A stretch of DNA of 64,000 nt from Brevibacillus migulae (GCF_004521915.1 NZ_SDKD01000016.1:62001-126000); one strand, 5' to 3'; counted from the stretch's first letter, positions 8,324 to 18,351 are shown. Translations and numbers: made by a program. Notes: generated by a model not told the origin, from the letters alone.

Positions 8324-9562
8324 ATGATTAAATGGAGCAGATTAGTCTTGTTCCTGATTGTGGTGGGTGCTTTGGCTGCATTGCTCATCACGACAACAGT
8401 TCCAGTTGCAAACAAAATTACGCTTGGCCTTGATCTGCAGGGGGGCTTCGAGATCCTGTACGAGGTAGAGCCGCTGGAAGCGAATCAAAAAGTGACAACC
8501 GAATTGCTGCAAGCTACCGCGGAAATGGTAGAGAAGCGGGTGAACATCGGGGGGGTAACTGAACCGGATGTGACCATCGAGCTTCCCAATCGGATTCGCG
8601 TTAAAATTGCTACGCAAACCGCTGATCAGGACAAGCTCCGTTCGCTGATCGGCAAACCTGCTGTTCTTGAGTTCCGAAATGAGGCGGGACAAGTGCTCTT
8701 CAGAGGTGCCGATTTGGCTCCGGGTGGAGCATCCGTAGGTTATGACAATCTGAACAAACCACTTGTTGTGTTAAAGTTTAAAGATCCGAAAAAGCTTGAG
8801 GATGTAACCCGGACTTACATTGGGAAGCATATGGCCATTTATTTGGACGAAAACGTCATCACAAATCCGGTCATTCAACAAGCCATTACGGGTGGTACAG
8901 CGACCATTACCGGTGAGTATACGGTTGAATCCGCGCAAGAGCTCGCCAGTATCTTGAACTCCGGTGCATTGCCAGCCAAATTGATCGAGAAGCAGGTTAC
9001 CTCGGTTGGTGCCAGCTTGGGTGCAATGGCCTTGCAAAAAACCATCTACGCCGGTTACATCGGCGGGGCACTGATCCTGATTTTTATGCTGGTGGTTTAT
9101 CGCTTGCCAGGGATGATTGCCAACATTACATTGGCTGTTTTCTGTTATTTTTGCTTGGTTGTCCTCGATTGGATGGACGCTACGCTTACCTTGCCAGGGA
9201 TTGCCGGCTTTATTCTCTCCGTGGGGATGGCCGTGGATGCCAACATTATTACGACAGAGCGGATTCAAGAGGAGCTTCGTGCAGGCAAGACTGTACTTTC
9301 CGCATTCCGTGCAGGTCAGCGCCGTTCCTTCATTACGATCATTGACGGCCATGTTACCACCATCATTGCGGCAGGGGTACTGTTTTTCTTTGGTTCCAGC
9401 GCGATCCAGGGCTTTGCCGTTACGCTGGTCATGACCATCATCGTGAGTCTCATTACGAACGTATTCGGTTCCCGTTTCCTCCTGTGGTTGGTCATTCGTG
9501 CCAACATGTTTAAAAAGCCAGTGTGGTACGGTGTAAAGGAGAGTGAAATCGGTGAGCTCTAA
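8324..9562 (+). CDS. secD: protein translocase subunit SecD
   Basis: SecD with SecF uses the proton motive force to pull secreted proteins through SecYEG. The 412-residue protein has an N-terminal membrane helix, the conserved LGLDLQGG motif, a compact periplasmic domain with GKPAVLEFRN, and five C-terminal helices holding the LPGIAGFILSVGMAVDANI and AFRAGQRRSFITIIDGH blocks. In B. subtilis SecD and SecF are fused; here they are two genes overlapping by 11 bp, which suggests translational coupling. Confidence 0.97.
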   Translation: MIKWSRLVLFLIVVGALAALLITTTVPVANKITLGLDLQGGFEILYEVEPLEANQKVTTELLQATAEMVEKRVNIGGVTEPDVTIELPNRIRVKIATQTADQDKLRSLIGKPAVLEFRNEAGQVLFRGADLAPGGASVGYDNLNKPLVVLKFKDPKKLEDVTRTYIGKHMAIYLDENVITNPVIQQAITGGTATITGEYTVESAQELASILNSGALPAKLIEKQVTSVGASLGAMALQKTIYAGYIGGALILIFMLVVYRLPGMIANITLAVFCYFCLVVLDWMDATLTLPGIAGFILSVGMAVDANIITTERIQEELRAGKTVLSAFRAGQRRSFITIIDGHVTTIIAAGVLFFFGSSAIQGFAVTLVMTIIVSLITNVFGSRFLLWLVIRANMFKKPVWYGVKESEIGEL

Positions 9563-10484
9563 TCAACAAGATACAGTCGTTAAGTTCGATATCGTAAAAA
9601 ACCGTCGGAAAGCATACGCCGTCTCCGCAACGATTTTGATTCTGGGTTTGCTCACGATGCTGATCATGGGCTTGAATCTGGGTGTGGATTTCAAAGCGGG
9701 TACCCGCCTCGATCTGTTGATTGGCAAAGAGTTCAAGACAGCGGATGTAGAAGCGGTGATCAAGGAGCAATTGCCGGGCGTTCAATTTACGCCGGTTACG
9801 ACCTACGGTAACTTCCAAGCTGCGACACGTTTTGAACAAGTAATCGAAGCCCAAAAGCTGGTTAAAGTGGAAGAGGCCCTTAAAGCAAAATATGGACCCC
9901 AGGTGACCAAGCAAGAGTCGACGGTTGACCCGTCCATTGCACGAGAGCTGGTTGGAAAAGCCGGCTTAGCCATCGCGATCGCTTCGGTAGGGATTGTGAT
10001 CTATATCGCGATTCGCTTCCAATTTTTGTTCGGGATCGCCTGCGTAGTTGCATTGCTGCATGACGCGTTTATCCCGATCGCCTTTTTCTCCTTGTTCCGA
10101 CTGGAGATTGACTTGACGTTTATCGCGGCGATTTTGACCATCGTCGGTTATTCCATCAACGATACGATCGTCATCTTTGACCGGATTCGCGAAAACCTTC
10201 GTTCGATGAAGGTGAAGACGGTCGAGGATCTGGAGCATATGGTGAATGTCAGCTTGTGGCAAACGATGCGACGCTCCATTTACACAGTAGCGACCGTATT
10301 TTTCACTGCATTGGCGATTACCTTGTTCGGTAGCGAAGGAATTCGCAATTTCTCCCTGGCGCTGATTTTTGGTCTGGTGAGCGGTACGTATTCCTCCATC
10401 TTCATTGCTGCGCAAGTATGGGTAACCTTGAAAAAAAGAGAGATGGCGAGACAGCGTTTCTCCTCAGCGCCAAACGAGAGCTAA
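9552..10484 (+). CDS. secF: protein translocase subunit SecF
   Basis: SecF is the partner of SecD. The product has the first helix with MGLNLGVDFKAGT (SecF D-x-x-x-G signature), a short extracellular domain, and the GYSINDTIVIFDRIREN block with the helices after it. GTG 9543 and GTG 9552 are both possible starts; 9552 is preferred because GGAG (9538-9541) lies 10 bases before it and only one base before 9543, giving 310 residues. The start lies inside the secD reading frame. Confidence 0.95.
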   Translation: MSSNQQDTVVKFDIVKNRRKAYAVSATILILGLLTMLIMGLNLGVDFKAGTRLDLLIGKEFKTADVEAVIKEQLPGVQFTPVTTYGNFQAATRFEQVIEAQKLVKVEEALKAKYGPQVTKQESTVDPSIARELVGKAGLAIAIASVGIVIYIAIRFQFLFGIACVVALLHDAFIPIAFFSLFRLEIDLTFIAAILTIVGYSINDTIVIFDRIRENLRSMKVKTVEDLEHMVNVSLWQTMRRSIYTVATVFFTALAITLFGSEGIRNFSLALIFGLVSGTYSSIFIAAQVWVTLKKREMARQRFSSAPNES

Positions 10485-10493
10485 CATGAAAAG

Positions 10494-10526
10494 CCGCGGA
10501 CAACAGTTCCGCGGTTTTTCTTTTTT
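10494..10526 (+). terminator. intrinsic terminator after secF
   Basis: CCGCGGA (10494-10500) pairs with TCCGCGG (10508-10514) around a 7-base loop, followed by a T-rich tract to 10526. Confidence 0.85.
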
Positions 10527-10590
10527 GTATGAAACGCCATGTCCGATGCGAATCCTGTATGTATATCACATTGTCACAGGAGGGAAATCG

Positions 10591-11538
10591 TTGGACAATC
10601 GACTGGCACAGGCACAGTTTGCGGCATGGGTCGGCATCGTGGGAAATATTCTTCTGGCAGGGGCCAAGCTCGTGATCGGCCTCATCGGCAGGTCCCAAGC
10701 GTTAATTGCGGATGCTGTACATTCAGCATCCGACGTGATCGGGTCCGTTGCTGTACTGATCGGATTACGGGCTGCGGACCGCCCGCCCGATGAAGATCAT
10801 CCGTATGGTCACGGGAAGGCAGAATCGGTCGCCGCGATCATTGTTGCTGTATTGCTTGGGGTCGTGGGTTTTGAGATCGGCATGTCATCGGTGGATTCGT
10901 TATTTGCCCCTTTGCATGCACCGGAAATGATCGCGATCTGGGCGGCGGTTGGCTCCATGGGGTTGAAAGAATGGATGTTTCGTTATAAGTACAACCTGGG
11001 CAAAAAATTAAACAGCCAATCTTTAATCGCCAACGCGTGGGAGCATCGCTCGGATGTATTCTCCTCTTTTGCTGCATTGATCGGGATTGGCGGAGCAATC
11101 GTGGGGGGACGCTTTGGCATTCCGTGGCTGCTCTATCTTGACCCGGTCGCAGGAATTTTTGTATCTCTGCTTGTCTTCAAGATGGCATACAACATCCTCA
11201 TCGAATCGATTCATACGACATTGGATCATGTCCTGCATGAAGAGGAAACCACAGATCTGCGACAGGCGGTGGAAGCGGTACCCGGAGTATTGCGTATCGA
11301 TACGCTGCATGCCCGCGAATACGGCCATTATCTGATCGTGGATGTAAAGGTGAGTGTGGAACCCTCCATCACGGTTGAGGAAGGGCATCGCATTGGAAAG
11401 CAAGTGAAGCAAGCCTTGCTCGCGAACTTTTCAAAGGTGCGGGGTGTTTTCGTGCACATCAATCCCTATGATGAGACGAATACCCATTTTATGCCGCCTG
11501 AAACGTATGATTCCCCGGAAAGGGAGTATCTTCATTAA
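10591..11538 (+). CDS. cation diffusion facilitator family transporter
   Basis: CDF proteins export Zn2+, Fe2+, Mn2+ or Co2+ in exchange for protons. The open frame runs from 10486 through the secF terminator, so the true start is TTG 10591, preceded by AGGAGGGA, giving 315 residues. The metal site DAVHSASDVIGS (helix II) and the HPYGHGKAE histidine motif are clear, as is the matching helix V pair in NAWEHRSDVFSS. A C-terminal cytoplasmic domain ends in FVHINPYDE. The metal cannot be deduced with confidence. The gene is inserted between secF and recJ. Confidence 0.92.
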   Translation: MDNRLAQAQFAAWVGIVGNILLAGAKLVIGLIGRSQALIADAVHSASDVIGSVAVLIGLRAADRPPDEDHPYGHGKAESVAAIIVAVLLGVVGFEIGMSSVDSLFAPLHAPEMIAIWAAVGSMGLKEWMFRYKYNLGKKLNSQSLIANAWEHRSDVFSSFAALIGIGGAIVGGRFGIPWLLYLDPVAGIFVSLLVFKMAYNILIESIHTTLDHVLHEEETTDLRQAVEAVPGVLRIDTLHAREYGHYLIVDVKVSVEPSITVEEGHRIGKQVKQALLANFSKVRGVFVHINPYDETNTHFMPPETYDSPEREYLH

Positions 11539-11547
11539 TCTCTTATA

Positions 11548-11576
11548 TTGTCAGTGCCTTCCCCTTTTCATATAAT
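11548..11576 (+). promoter_or_regulatory. sigma-A promoter of recJ-apt
   Basis: TTGTCA (11548-11553) and TATAAT (11571-11576) with a 17-bp spacer, 24 bp before the recJ start codon. Confidence 0.75.
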
Positions 11577-11600
11577 TAGATGTGGATTGGAGGAAGGCCT

Positions 11601-13985
11601 ATGCTGAAAGCGAAAACGCGTTGGCAACTGGCCACGTATGACGATGGGCTAGCGCAGGAGATCGCAGACGAATGCGGGATATCGCCGCTGATCGCCCGGT
11701 TGTTGGTGATCCGCGGGATTGATACGCCACAGAAAGCGCGATCTTTTTTACATGTAGGTGTTGAGCAATTTCATGATCCATATAGGCTTGATGGGATGGA
11801 AAAGAGCGTTCACCGCATCCGCGAAGCGATCCGGCTGAAGGAACCGATCTGTATTTATGGAGACTACGACGCGGATGGTGTCAGCTCAACATCCTTGATG
11901 GTGCATACCATGCGGCAATTGGGAGCTGTCTTCGATTATTACATTCCGAATCGCTTCAAGGAAGGGTACGGTTTAAATAACCAGGCGCTTGCGCATTTGC
12001 AGCAGTCAGGATACAAACTGATTGTCACGGTCGACACAGGCATCAGTGCGGTGGAGCAGGTTGAATTTGCCAAATCAATCGGTCTGGACGTCATCGTCAC
12101 GGATCACCATGAACCGCCGGCGGTCATCCCGGATGCGTATGCAGTCATCAATCCGAAGAAGCCGGGCTGTTCCTACCCCTTTGACATGCTGGCGGGGGTT
12201 GGGGTTGCCTTTAAATTGGCGACTGCATTGCTGGAGGAACCGCCTCTTCATTTGCTTGATTTGGCTTCGATCGGCACGATTGCCGACCTCGTTCCGTTAG
12301 TGGATGAAAATCGGCTGTTGGCAAGCATGGGGCTGCGACGTCTCAATCAGACCCGCAACATCGGATTGCAAGCCTTGATCCGGGTATGCGGTCTGGCGGA
12401 TACGGAGCTCAGCGCGGGGAATGTCGGCTTTGCGATCGGACCGCGCATCAATGCGGTCGGACGTTTGGAGACCGCTGAAGCGGCGGTGAAGCTGCTGACG
12501 ACAGATGATGTCCAGGAAGCGGAGCATTACGCCCAGCTGCTGGATGATCTGAACAAGGAAAGGCAGGAGCTTGTACAAACCATGACCGAAGAGGCCATCG
12601 CGATGGTGCTGGCCGATTATCCGCCGGAAGAAAACGGCGTCCTTGTCCTCGCGAAGGAAGGCTGGAATGTAGGCGTCGTAGGGATTGTGGCCTCACGCAT
12701 GGTTGAACGCTTTTACCGTCCGACGATCGTGTTGGGCATTGATCCGGAAAAGGGAACAGCGAAAGGGTCCGCGCGCAGTATCGCCGGCTTTGATATGTAC
12801 GAAGCTTTGACAGAATGCAAGGAGCTCCTGCCTCATTATGGCGGGCACACCATGGCAGCAGGCATGACACTGCCGGTGGAACATCTTCCTGAATTGCGTA
12901 TGAAGCTGAACAAGTTGGCGAATGAATGGCTAAAGCCGGAGGACTATATCCCATTGACAAAAGTCGATCTGTCGGTGGAGCTTTCCGAAGTGAATGTGGA
13001 GCTTGTGGAACAGCTGGAAGCGCTCGCTCCGTTTGGGATGGGGAATCCGACGCCGCTTGTGACCATCAAGGATACACAAGCACAAGGCATTCGCAAAATC
13101 GGGCGTGATAACACCCATCTGAAGTGTACCCTGCAGCAGGACACGGTATCGCTGGATGCGATCGGCTTTTCGTGGGCGGAGGCTATGGAGCAGATTACGG
13201 CGAAAGCCAAGCTGCATGTTGTAGGCGAGCTGTCGATCAATGAATGGAATGGCATCAAAAAGCCGCAGATGGTCATCCGGGATCTTTCCGTCCCGCATCG
13301 GCAAATTTTTGATTGGCGCGGCAGCAAGAACAAGGAAGGCAAGTGGCTTCCTTTGGCCAATCAAGCGAACACGTTGACGATTGTCTTCGACGCGGCAGTG
13401 CATGAAGCGCTGCTCGGGTATGCACAGACGGCTGCGGCGAGTGAAGGCGTCGCCAAGGCATTGCACTGCATCCACCATCGTTTTGTCGAAAATGACTTGT
13501 TTTTAGAGGATGCAAAAGGGTATCATACACTTGTCTTATATGATTTACCAAAAAAGAAATCCGTTTTGGGCAAGATCTTGCAGGATACTGCCCATGTGGA
13601 GAGAATTTATTGTTTGTTTGGGGACCCTGATCTTGGCTTGGAACGGATTCAGGCACCGAGCCGTGAGCAGTTCAAACAGTTGTATCAGCTGTTCAGCCGT
13701 TTTCCTTCGATCGAAAAGCATCAATTGGATGCACTCGCCCGAAAGCTGCAGATCAAACGGAATATGCTTGACGGCATGCTGGCGGTATTTACGGAATTAA
13801 GCTTCATCCGTGAAGAACAGGATCGCTATCAGCTGATGCCCGAGGTTAGTAAAAAGCAGCTTGATCAATCCCAAATCTACAAGGATTGGCTGGAAGAGGC
13901 CGAGCTTGCAACCGAGTTGCTTCTATCCTCATACGACAACCTTGTTCAATACTTGAATCAATGGGTGGAACCAACCACTCCATAG
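11601..13985 (+). CDS. recJ: single-stranded-DNA-specific exonuclease RecJ
   Basis: RecJ degrades single-stranded DNA 5' to 3' in recombination and repair. The start is ATG 11601 after GGAGGAAGG, giving 794 residues; the frame is open further upstream without support. The DHH phosphoesterase motifs are present: GDYDADGVSS near residue 92, VTVDTGIS, TDHHEPP and the DLASIGTIADLVPL block. The DHHA1 part has HYGGHTMAAGMTL. The protein is longer than the E. coli enzyme because of a C-terminal extension common in Bacilli. It overlaps nothing but is followed after 11 bp by apt, forming a conserved operon. Confidence 0.96.
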   Translation: MLKAKTRWQLATYDDGLAQEIADECGISPLIARLLVIRGIDTPQKARSFLHVGVEQFHDPYRLDGMEKSVHRIREAIRLKEPICIYGDYDADGVSSTSLMVHTMRQLGAVFDYYIPNRFKEGYGLNNQALAHLQQSGYKLIVTVDTGISAVEQVEFAKSIGLDVIVTDHHEPPAVIPDAYAVINPKKPGCSYPFDMLAGVGVAFKLATALLEEPPLHLLDLASIGTIADLVPLVDENRLLASMGLRRLNQTRNIGLQALIRVCGLADTELSAGNVGFAIGPRINAVGRLETAEAAVKLLTTDDVQEAEHYAQLLDDLNKERQELVQTMTEEAIAMVLADYPPEENGVLVLAKEGWNVGVVGIVASRMVERFYRPTIVLGIDPEKGTAKGSARSIAGFDMYEALTECKELLPHYGGHTMAAGMTLPVEHLPELRMKLNKLANEWLKPEDYIPLTKVDLSVELSEVNVELVEQLEALAPFGMGNPTPLVTIKDTQAQGIRKIGRDNTHLKCTLQQDTVSLDAIGFSWAEAMEQITAKAKLHVVGELSINEWNGIKKPQMVIRDLSVPHRQIFDWRGSKNKEGKWLPLANQANTLTIVFDAAVHEALLGYAQTAAASEGVAKALHCIHHRFVENDLFLEDAKGYHTLVLYDLPKKKSVLGKILQDTAHVERIYCLFGDPDLGLERIQAPSREQFKQLYQLFSRFPSIEKHQLDALARKLQIKRNMLDGMLAVFTELSFIREEQDRYQLMPEVSKKQLDQSQIYKDWLEEAELATELLLSSYDNLVQYLNQWVEPTTP

Positions 13986-13996
13986 GAGGCCATCAT

Positions 13997-14509
13997 ATGG
14001 ATTTTAAAGAGTATATTCGCGTTATTCCTGACTTTCCTCAGCCAGGTATCAGGTTCAAAGACATTACGACCTTGTTGAAGGACGGCAAAGCGTACAAAGC
14101 AGCGATTGATGAGCTGTCTGCTTTCGCCAAGGACTTGGATGCAGAGGTTGTGGCAGGACCGGAAGCACGCGGCTTCGTAGTCGGGGCTCCGCTAGCAACT
14201 TCGTTGGAAATTGGGTTTATTCCTGTGCGCAAAGAAGGCAAGCTGCCTTATGAGACCATCAAAGCGGACTACAGCCTGGAGTATGGAAAAGACTCTTTGG
14301 CGATGCATGCGGATGCGATCAAAAAAGGGCAACGTGTGCTCATCGCGGATGATCTGCTGGCGACAGGCGGAACGATCACGACTACCATCAAACTCGTTGA
14401 GCAGCTGGGCGGTGTGGTTGTCGGCGCGGCTTTTTTCATCGAGCTTTCTTATTTGGATGGACGGAAGCATCTGGGCAATATCCCGGTTAAATCTCTCGTT
14501 CAATATTAA
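13997..14509 (+). CDS. apt: adenine phosphoribosyltransferase
   Basis: Apt salvages adenine to AMP using PRPP. The start ATG 13997 follows TAGGAGGCC; the upstream open frame inside recJ is not used. The 170-residue product has the N-terminal YIRVIPDFPQPGIRFKDI block and the PRPP-binding loop VLIADDLLATGGT, both diagnostic. recJ-apt-relA is a conserved order in Bacillales. Confidence 0.97.
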   Translation: MDFKEYIRVIPDFPQPGIRFKDITTLLKDGKAYKAAIDELSAFAKDLDAEVVAGPEARGFVVGAPLATSLEIGFIPVRKEGKLPYETIKADYSLEYGKDSLAMHADAIKKGQRVLIADDLLATGGTITTTIKLVEQLGGVVVGAAFFIELSYLDGRKHLGNIPVKSLVQY

Positions 14510-14523
14510 TGTGGGTAAAGAAG

Positions 14524-14545
14524 AACGGGCATTTGCCCGTTTTTT
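14524..14545 (+). terminator. intrinsic terminator after apt
   Basis: AACGGGC (14524-14530) pairs with GCCCGTT (14535-14541) with a 4-base loop and a T-run. Confidence 0.8.
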
Positions 14546-14587
14546 CGTTTTTTTGGCAGATCTCCATATTTTGATCAGCGTAATTGC

Positions 14588-14616
14588 TTTACAACCGTAT
14601 CGGATTACAAGATAAT
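14588..14616 (+). promoter_or_regulatory. sigma-A promoter of relA
   Basis: TTTACA (14588-14593) and GATAAT (14611-14616) are 17 bp apart. The remaining leader to the relA start (about 120 bases) shows no riboswitch I can recognise. Confidence 0.6.
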
Positions 14617-14743
14617 AAGATGAAATACAGCAAAAATCGTCAGCGGAGTATGTCGCTTTGTACAAGCTTTTGTTAAACGACAGCGCATTTCCACCCTTAC
14701 GAGAGTAAATGAGTAAAGTTTGAGAGGATAAGGGAAGGGAACT

Positions 14744-16909
14744 ATGACAACGGGCATGGAAGAAGTATTACAAAAAGCGAGCAGCTATTTACCGGAAAAG
14801 GATCTGGATATGATCCGGCGTGCGTATGTGTTGGCAGATCAAGCACATACCGGCCAGGTGCGGAAATCAGGCGTTCCTTACATCATGCATCCGATAGCCG
14901 TTGCAGGCATTCTGGTCAATTTGCATATGGATGCCGTAACCATTGCAGCGGGGCTGCTTCATGACGTCGTTGAAGATACAGAAATCACATTGGACTACTT
15001 GCGAGAACAGTTTGGGAATGAAGTCGCGCTGCTGGTTGATGGCGTGACCAAGCTGGACAAAATTAAATATAAGTCAAAAGAAGAGCAGTTGGCGGAAAAC
15101 CACCGCAAAATGCTGGTGGCGATGGCACAGGATATTCGTGTCATCATGATCAAGCTGGCTGACCGCTTGCACAATATGCGGACCCTGCGCCACATGTCGG
15201 AGGAAAAGCAGCGCGAGATTTCCGATGAGACGCTGGAAATCTTTGCACCGCTTGCCCACAGACTCGGGATCGCCTCCGTGAAATGGGAGCTGGAGGATAC
15301 GGCTTTGCGGTATCTGAATCCGCAGCAATATTACCGGATCGTCAATCTCATGCAGAAGAAACGGGCCGAGCGGGAAGGGTACATCCACGAAGCGTCCGAG
15401 ATGATCCAGGAAAAGCTGGATGAGCTGCATATCGAGGCGGAAATTTCCGGACGTCCCAAGCATCTATACAGCATCTATAAAAAAATGACGACGCAAAACA
15501 AGCAGTTCTATGAGATTTACGACTTGCTTGCGCTACGTATCATCGTCAATGACATTCGCGATTGCTATGCAGTTCTCGGGATCGTGCACACCCTGTGGAA
15601 ACCAATGCCGGGCCGCTTCAAGGACTATATCGCGATGCCGAAGCCAAATATGTATCAATCCTTGCATACGACGGTAATCGGGCCGAAAGGAGAGCCGCTA
15701 GAGGTGCAGATCCGCACCTGGGAAATGCACCAGACGGCAGAAATCGGGATCGCGGCCCACTGGGCGTACAAGGAAGGCAAAAGCGTGGTACAGGGCACGT
15801 TTGCCGAGAAGATCGGAAACCTGCGTGAAATCATACAGGGCGGTCAGGAAGAAACGCCAAATGCCCAGGAATTTATGGAATCACTCAAGCAGGATCTGTT
15901 CTCGGATACGGTCTTCGTATTCACGCCAAAAGGTGATGTCGTCGAGCTGCCAAAAGGCTCCGTACCGCTCGACTTTGCCTATCGGATTCACTCGGCTGTC
16001 GGAAACCGGACCGTCGGGGCGAAGGTCAACGGGAAGATCGTGCCGCTCGACTTTGCGCTTCGTACCGGAGATATCGTAGAGATTTTGACCTCCAAGCATT
16101 CGTACGGACCAAGCCAGGATTGGTTGAAAATCGCCAAATCGGCTCATGCGCGCAATAAAATCAAGCAATGGTTCAAGAAAGAAAAGCGGGAAGAAAACGT
16201 GATCAAAGGCCAGCAGATGGTCGAGATGGAAATCAAGGCGCGCGGCTTTGATGTTAAAGAGGTGCTGACGGCCGAAAATCTCAAAGAGGTTGCCGACAAG
16301 TTCAACTTCCAGGGTGAGGAAGACATGTACGCGGCTGTTGGCTACGGCGGGATCACTGCTTCGCAAATCACGACACGCCTGACCGAAAAGCTGCGCCGTG
16401 AGCGGGATGAGCAGGCGATTCCGGAGTTCAAACCGGCATCTACCTCGAAGGCCGGTCGGAGTGAGTCAGGGGTTCAGGTCCGCGGTGTCGACAACCTGCT
16501 GGTGCGTCTCTCCCGCTGTTGTTCGCCAGTACCGGGGGACCAGATCATTGGCTTCGTGACGCGAGGCAGAGGAGTTTCCGTCCATCGAAGCGACTGTCCG
16601 AACGTACTGGCGGAGGAATGCAATGAGCGCTTGATTGATGTCGATTGGGAAAGCACGCTCAAGCACAACTATCAGGTTGATATTGAAATTACCGGAAACG
16701 ATCGCAATGGTCTGCTCAATGACGTGCTGCAGGCGGTGGCTGAAACGAAAACCAATATTTCAGCGGTCAGCGGCAAGGCCGATAAAAACCGGGTAGCGAC
16801 GATACACATGACCATTTCCATTGGAAACCTCGACCACCTGCACAAGGTCGTAGAGCGCATCAAACGCATCAAAGACATTTATTCCGTTCGTCGTATTTTA
16901 AGTACGTAA
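14744..16909 (+). CDS. relA: bifunctional (p)ppGpp synthetase/hydrolase Rel
   Basis: This is the long bifunctional RSH enzyme that makes and degrades (p)ppGpp in the stringent response. The 721-residue protein has, in order, an HD hydrolase domain (HTGQVRKSGVPYIMHP, LLHDVVEDT), a synthetase domain (YDLLALRIIV, PKPNMYQSLHT), a TGS domain (VFTPKGDVVELPKGS), a conserved Cys region (RLSRCCSPVPGD) and a C-terminal ACT domain. Both catalytic domains look intact. It begins at ATG after AAGGGAAGGGA and ends 16 bp before a terminator. Confidence 0.97.
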   Translation: MTTGMEEVLQKASSYLPEKDLDMIRRAYVLADQAHTGQVRKSGVPYIMHPIAVAGILVNLHMDAVTIAAGLLHDVVEDTEITLDYLREQFGNEVALLVDGVTKLDKIKYKSKEEQLAENHRKMLVAMAQDIRVIMIKLADRLHNMRTLRHMSEEKQREISDETLEIFAPLAHRLGIASVKWELEDTALRYLNPQQYYRIVNLMQKKRAEREGYIHEASEMIQEKLDELHIEAEISGRPKHLYSIYKKMTTQNKQFYEIYDLLALRIIVNDIRDCYAVLGIVHTLWKPMPGRFKDYIAMPKPNMYQSLHTTVIGPKGEPLEVQIRTWEMHQTAEIGIAAHWAYKEGKSVVQGTFAEKIGNLREIIQGGQEETPNAQEFMESLKQDLFSDTVFVFTPKGDVVELPKGSVPLDFAYRIHSAVGNRTVGAKVNGKIVPLDFALRTGDIVEILTSKHSYGPSQDWLKIAKSAHARNKIKQWFKKEKREENVIKGQQMVEMEIKARGFDVKEVLTAENLKEVADKFNFQGEEDMYAAVGYGGITASQITTRLTEKLRRERDEQAIPEFKPASTSKAGRSESGVQVRGVDNLLVRLSRCCSPVPGDQIIGFVTRGRGVSVHRSDCPNVLAEECNERLIDVDWESTLKHNYQVDIEITGNDRNGLLNDVLQAVAETKTNISAVSGKADKNRVATIHMTISIGNLDHLHKVVERIKRIKDIYSVRRILST

Positions 16910-16920
16910 GCGATTCAAGC

Positions 16921-16954
16921 ACCCGACGTTATTTCCGGCGTCGGGTCTATTTTT
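16921..16954 (+). terminator. intrinsic terminator after relA
   Basis: ACCCGACG (16921-16928) pairs with CGTCGGGT (16939-16946); a T-tract follows. Confidence 0.75.
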
Positions 16955-17006
16955 CGTATATGTCATGGTACAGACGCAGCAAATTTTGCAAAGGAGGAGC
17001 AGCAAG

Positions 17007-17444
17007 ATGCGAGTGGTAGTGCAGCGTTCCAAAGAAGCTAGCGTGACGGTAGGGGGAGAAATCGTCGGGCAGATCGAGCACGGCTTGGTTCTGCTGGTCG
17101 GTGTCACGCACACGGATACAGAGAAGGATGTAGAATTTGTTGCGGAAAAAGTCGCGAACCTGCGCATATTTGAAGATGCCGAGGAGAAGATGAATCTATC
17201 CGTACTGGATACGGGTGGACAAATCCTCTCGATCTCGCAATTTACGCTCTATGGGGATTGCCGCAAAGGGCGCAGACCCAATTTCATGGCGGCCGCACGT
17301 CCCGAGCAGGCAGAGCCGCTGTATGACCTGTTCAATGCCAAGCTGCGGGAAAAGGGCCTGCATGTGGAAACAGGACGTTTTGGCGCGATGATGGACGTCA
17401 GGCTGCTGAATCACGGGCCGGTTACTTTGATTGTGGAGTCATAA
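17007..17444 (+). CDS. dtd: D-aminoacyl-tRNA deacylase
   Basis: Dtd hydrolyses D-amino acids mis-attached to tRNA. The start is ATG 17007 with AGGAGGAGCAGCAAG before it, giving 145 residues. The active-site motif ISQFTLYGD and the cross-subunit NHGPVT-type motif (LLNHGPVTLIVES, the Gly-cisPro pair) are intact. relA-dtd is a conserved order. Confidence 0.96.
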   Translation: MRVVVQRSKEASVTVGGEIVGQIEHGLVLLVGVTHTDTEKDVEFVAEKVANLRIFEDAEEKMNLSVLDTGGQILSISQFTLYGDCRKGRRPNFMAAARPEQAEPLYDLFNAKLREKGLHVETGRFGAMMDVRLLNHGPVTLIVES

Positions 17445-17447
17445 AAC

Positions 17448-18320
17448 ATGGACGAAAGGGATTGGCTGATCCTAAAGCTGTTATACGAAAAGAAGAATAT
17501 CACGAAAACGGCTCAGAGCCTCTACATATCGCAGCCTTCCTTGACGAAACGGCTGCAGCAGATCGAGAAAGAGTTCAAGGTGACCATCGTGCAGCGGGGA
17601 ACAAAAGGGGTGCATTTTACCCCGCAAGGCGAATATTTGGCCAAATGCGCGGAGGACATGCTGCGGCGGTTGCGCCAAATCAAGGAAAGGGCGCTCAATA
17701 TGGAGCAGGAGGTAAGCGGAACACTGCGTCTGGGTGTGTCAAACTACATTACCCAGCACAAGCTGCCCCGCTTGCTGAAGCTCTTTCGCGAACAGTACCC
17801 CAAGGTAGAATTCAGCGTGACGACCGGCTGGAGCAAGGACATTTTCACGATGGCCTATCATCAAGATGTGCATGTGGGCATGGTCCGCGGCGACTATCAA
17901 TGGTCGGATGCCAAGAAGCTCTTGTTTCAAGAAAACATCTGCATCACCTCCAGGGAGAAAATAGAGCTTCACGAGCTCCCCAATCTGCCCAGGATTGACT
18001 ATCAGACCGACATCCTGCTCAAGAGCATGATTGACAATTGGTGGAGCGGCACCTTTTCTCATCCTCCTTTGATCGGCATGGAGGTGGACAAGGCGGATAC
18101 CTGCAAGGAAATGGTCGTGAACGGATTGGGCTATGGGATCTTGCCTAGCGTGCTGGTCGAAAAGAACAAAGAGTTGTACCGGATCAACCTCGAAAACGAG
18201 GCGGGAGAACCGCTTGTCCGCAACACATGGATGTTTTACCACGAGAGCGATCTGCAAATGAATCTGGTCAAGGCGTTTGTAGAGTTTGTAGAGGGGCTCG
18301 ATTTCATCCATGACCTTTAG
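17448..18320 (+). CDS. LysR family transcriptional regulator
   Basis: The 290-residue protein has an N-terminal winged helix-turn-helix (residues ~4-63, with ITKTAQSLYISQPSLTKRLQ and the TPQGEYLA block) and a periplasmic-binding-like effector domain with GTLRLGVSNYITQHKLP. The recognition helix ISQPSLTKRLQQIE is a standard LysR form. It starts 3 bp after the dtd stop, so it is probably cotranscribed with dtd. The effector and targets cannot be told; no divergent gene is present, unlike classical LysR loci. Confidence 0.88.
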   Translation: MDERDWLILKLLYEKKNITKTAQSLYISQPSLTKRLQQIEKEFKVTIVQRGTKGVHFTPQGEYLAKCAEDMLRRLRQIKERALNMEQEVSGTLRLGVSNYITQHKLPRLLKLFREQYPKVEFSVTTGWSKDIFTMAYHQDVHVGMVRGDYQWSDAKKLLFQENICITSREKIELHELPNLPRIDYQTDILLKSMIDNWWSGTFSHPPLIGMEVDKADTCKEMVVNGLGYGILPSVLVEKNKELYRINLENEAGEPLVRNTWMFYHESDLQMNLVKAFVEFVEGLDFIHDL

Positions 18321-18351
18321 TAACGTGTTACCTTCATATCAATTGTGTAAT

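Noticed and set aside
14617..14743. Possible riboswitch in the relA leader
   Set aside because: No T-box sequence, no terminator/antiterminator pair and no known aptamer core was seen.
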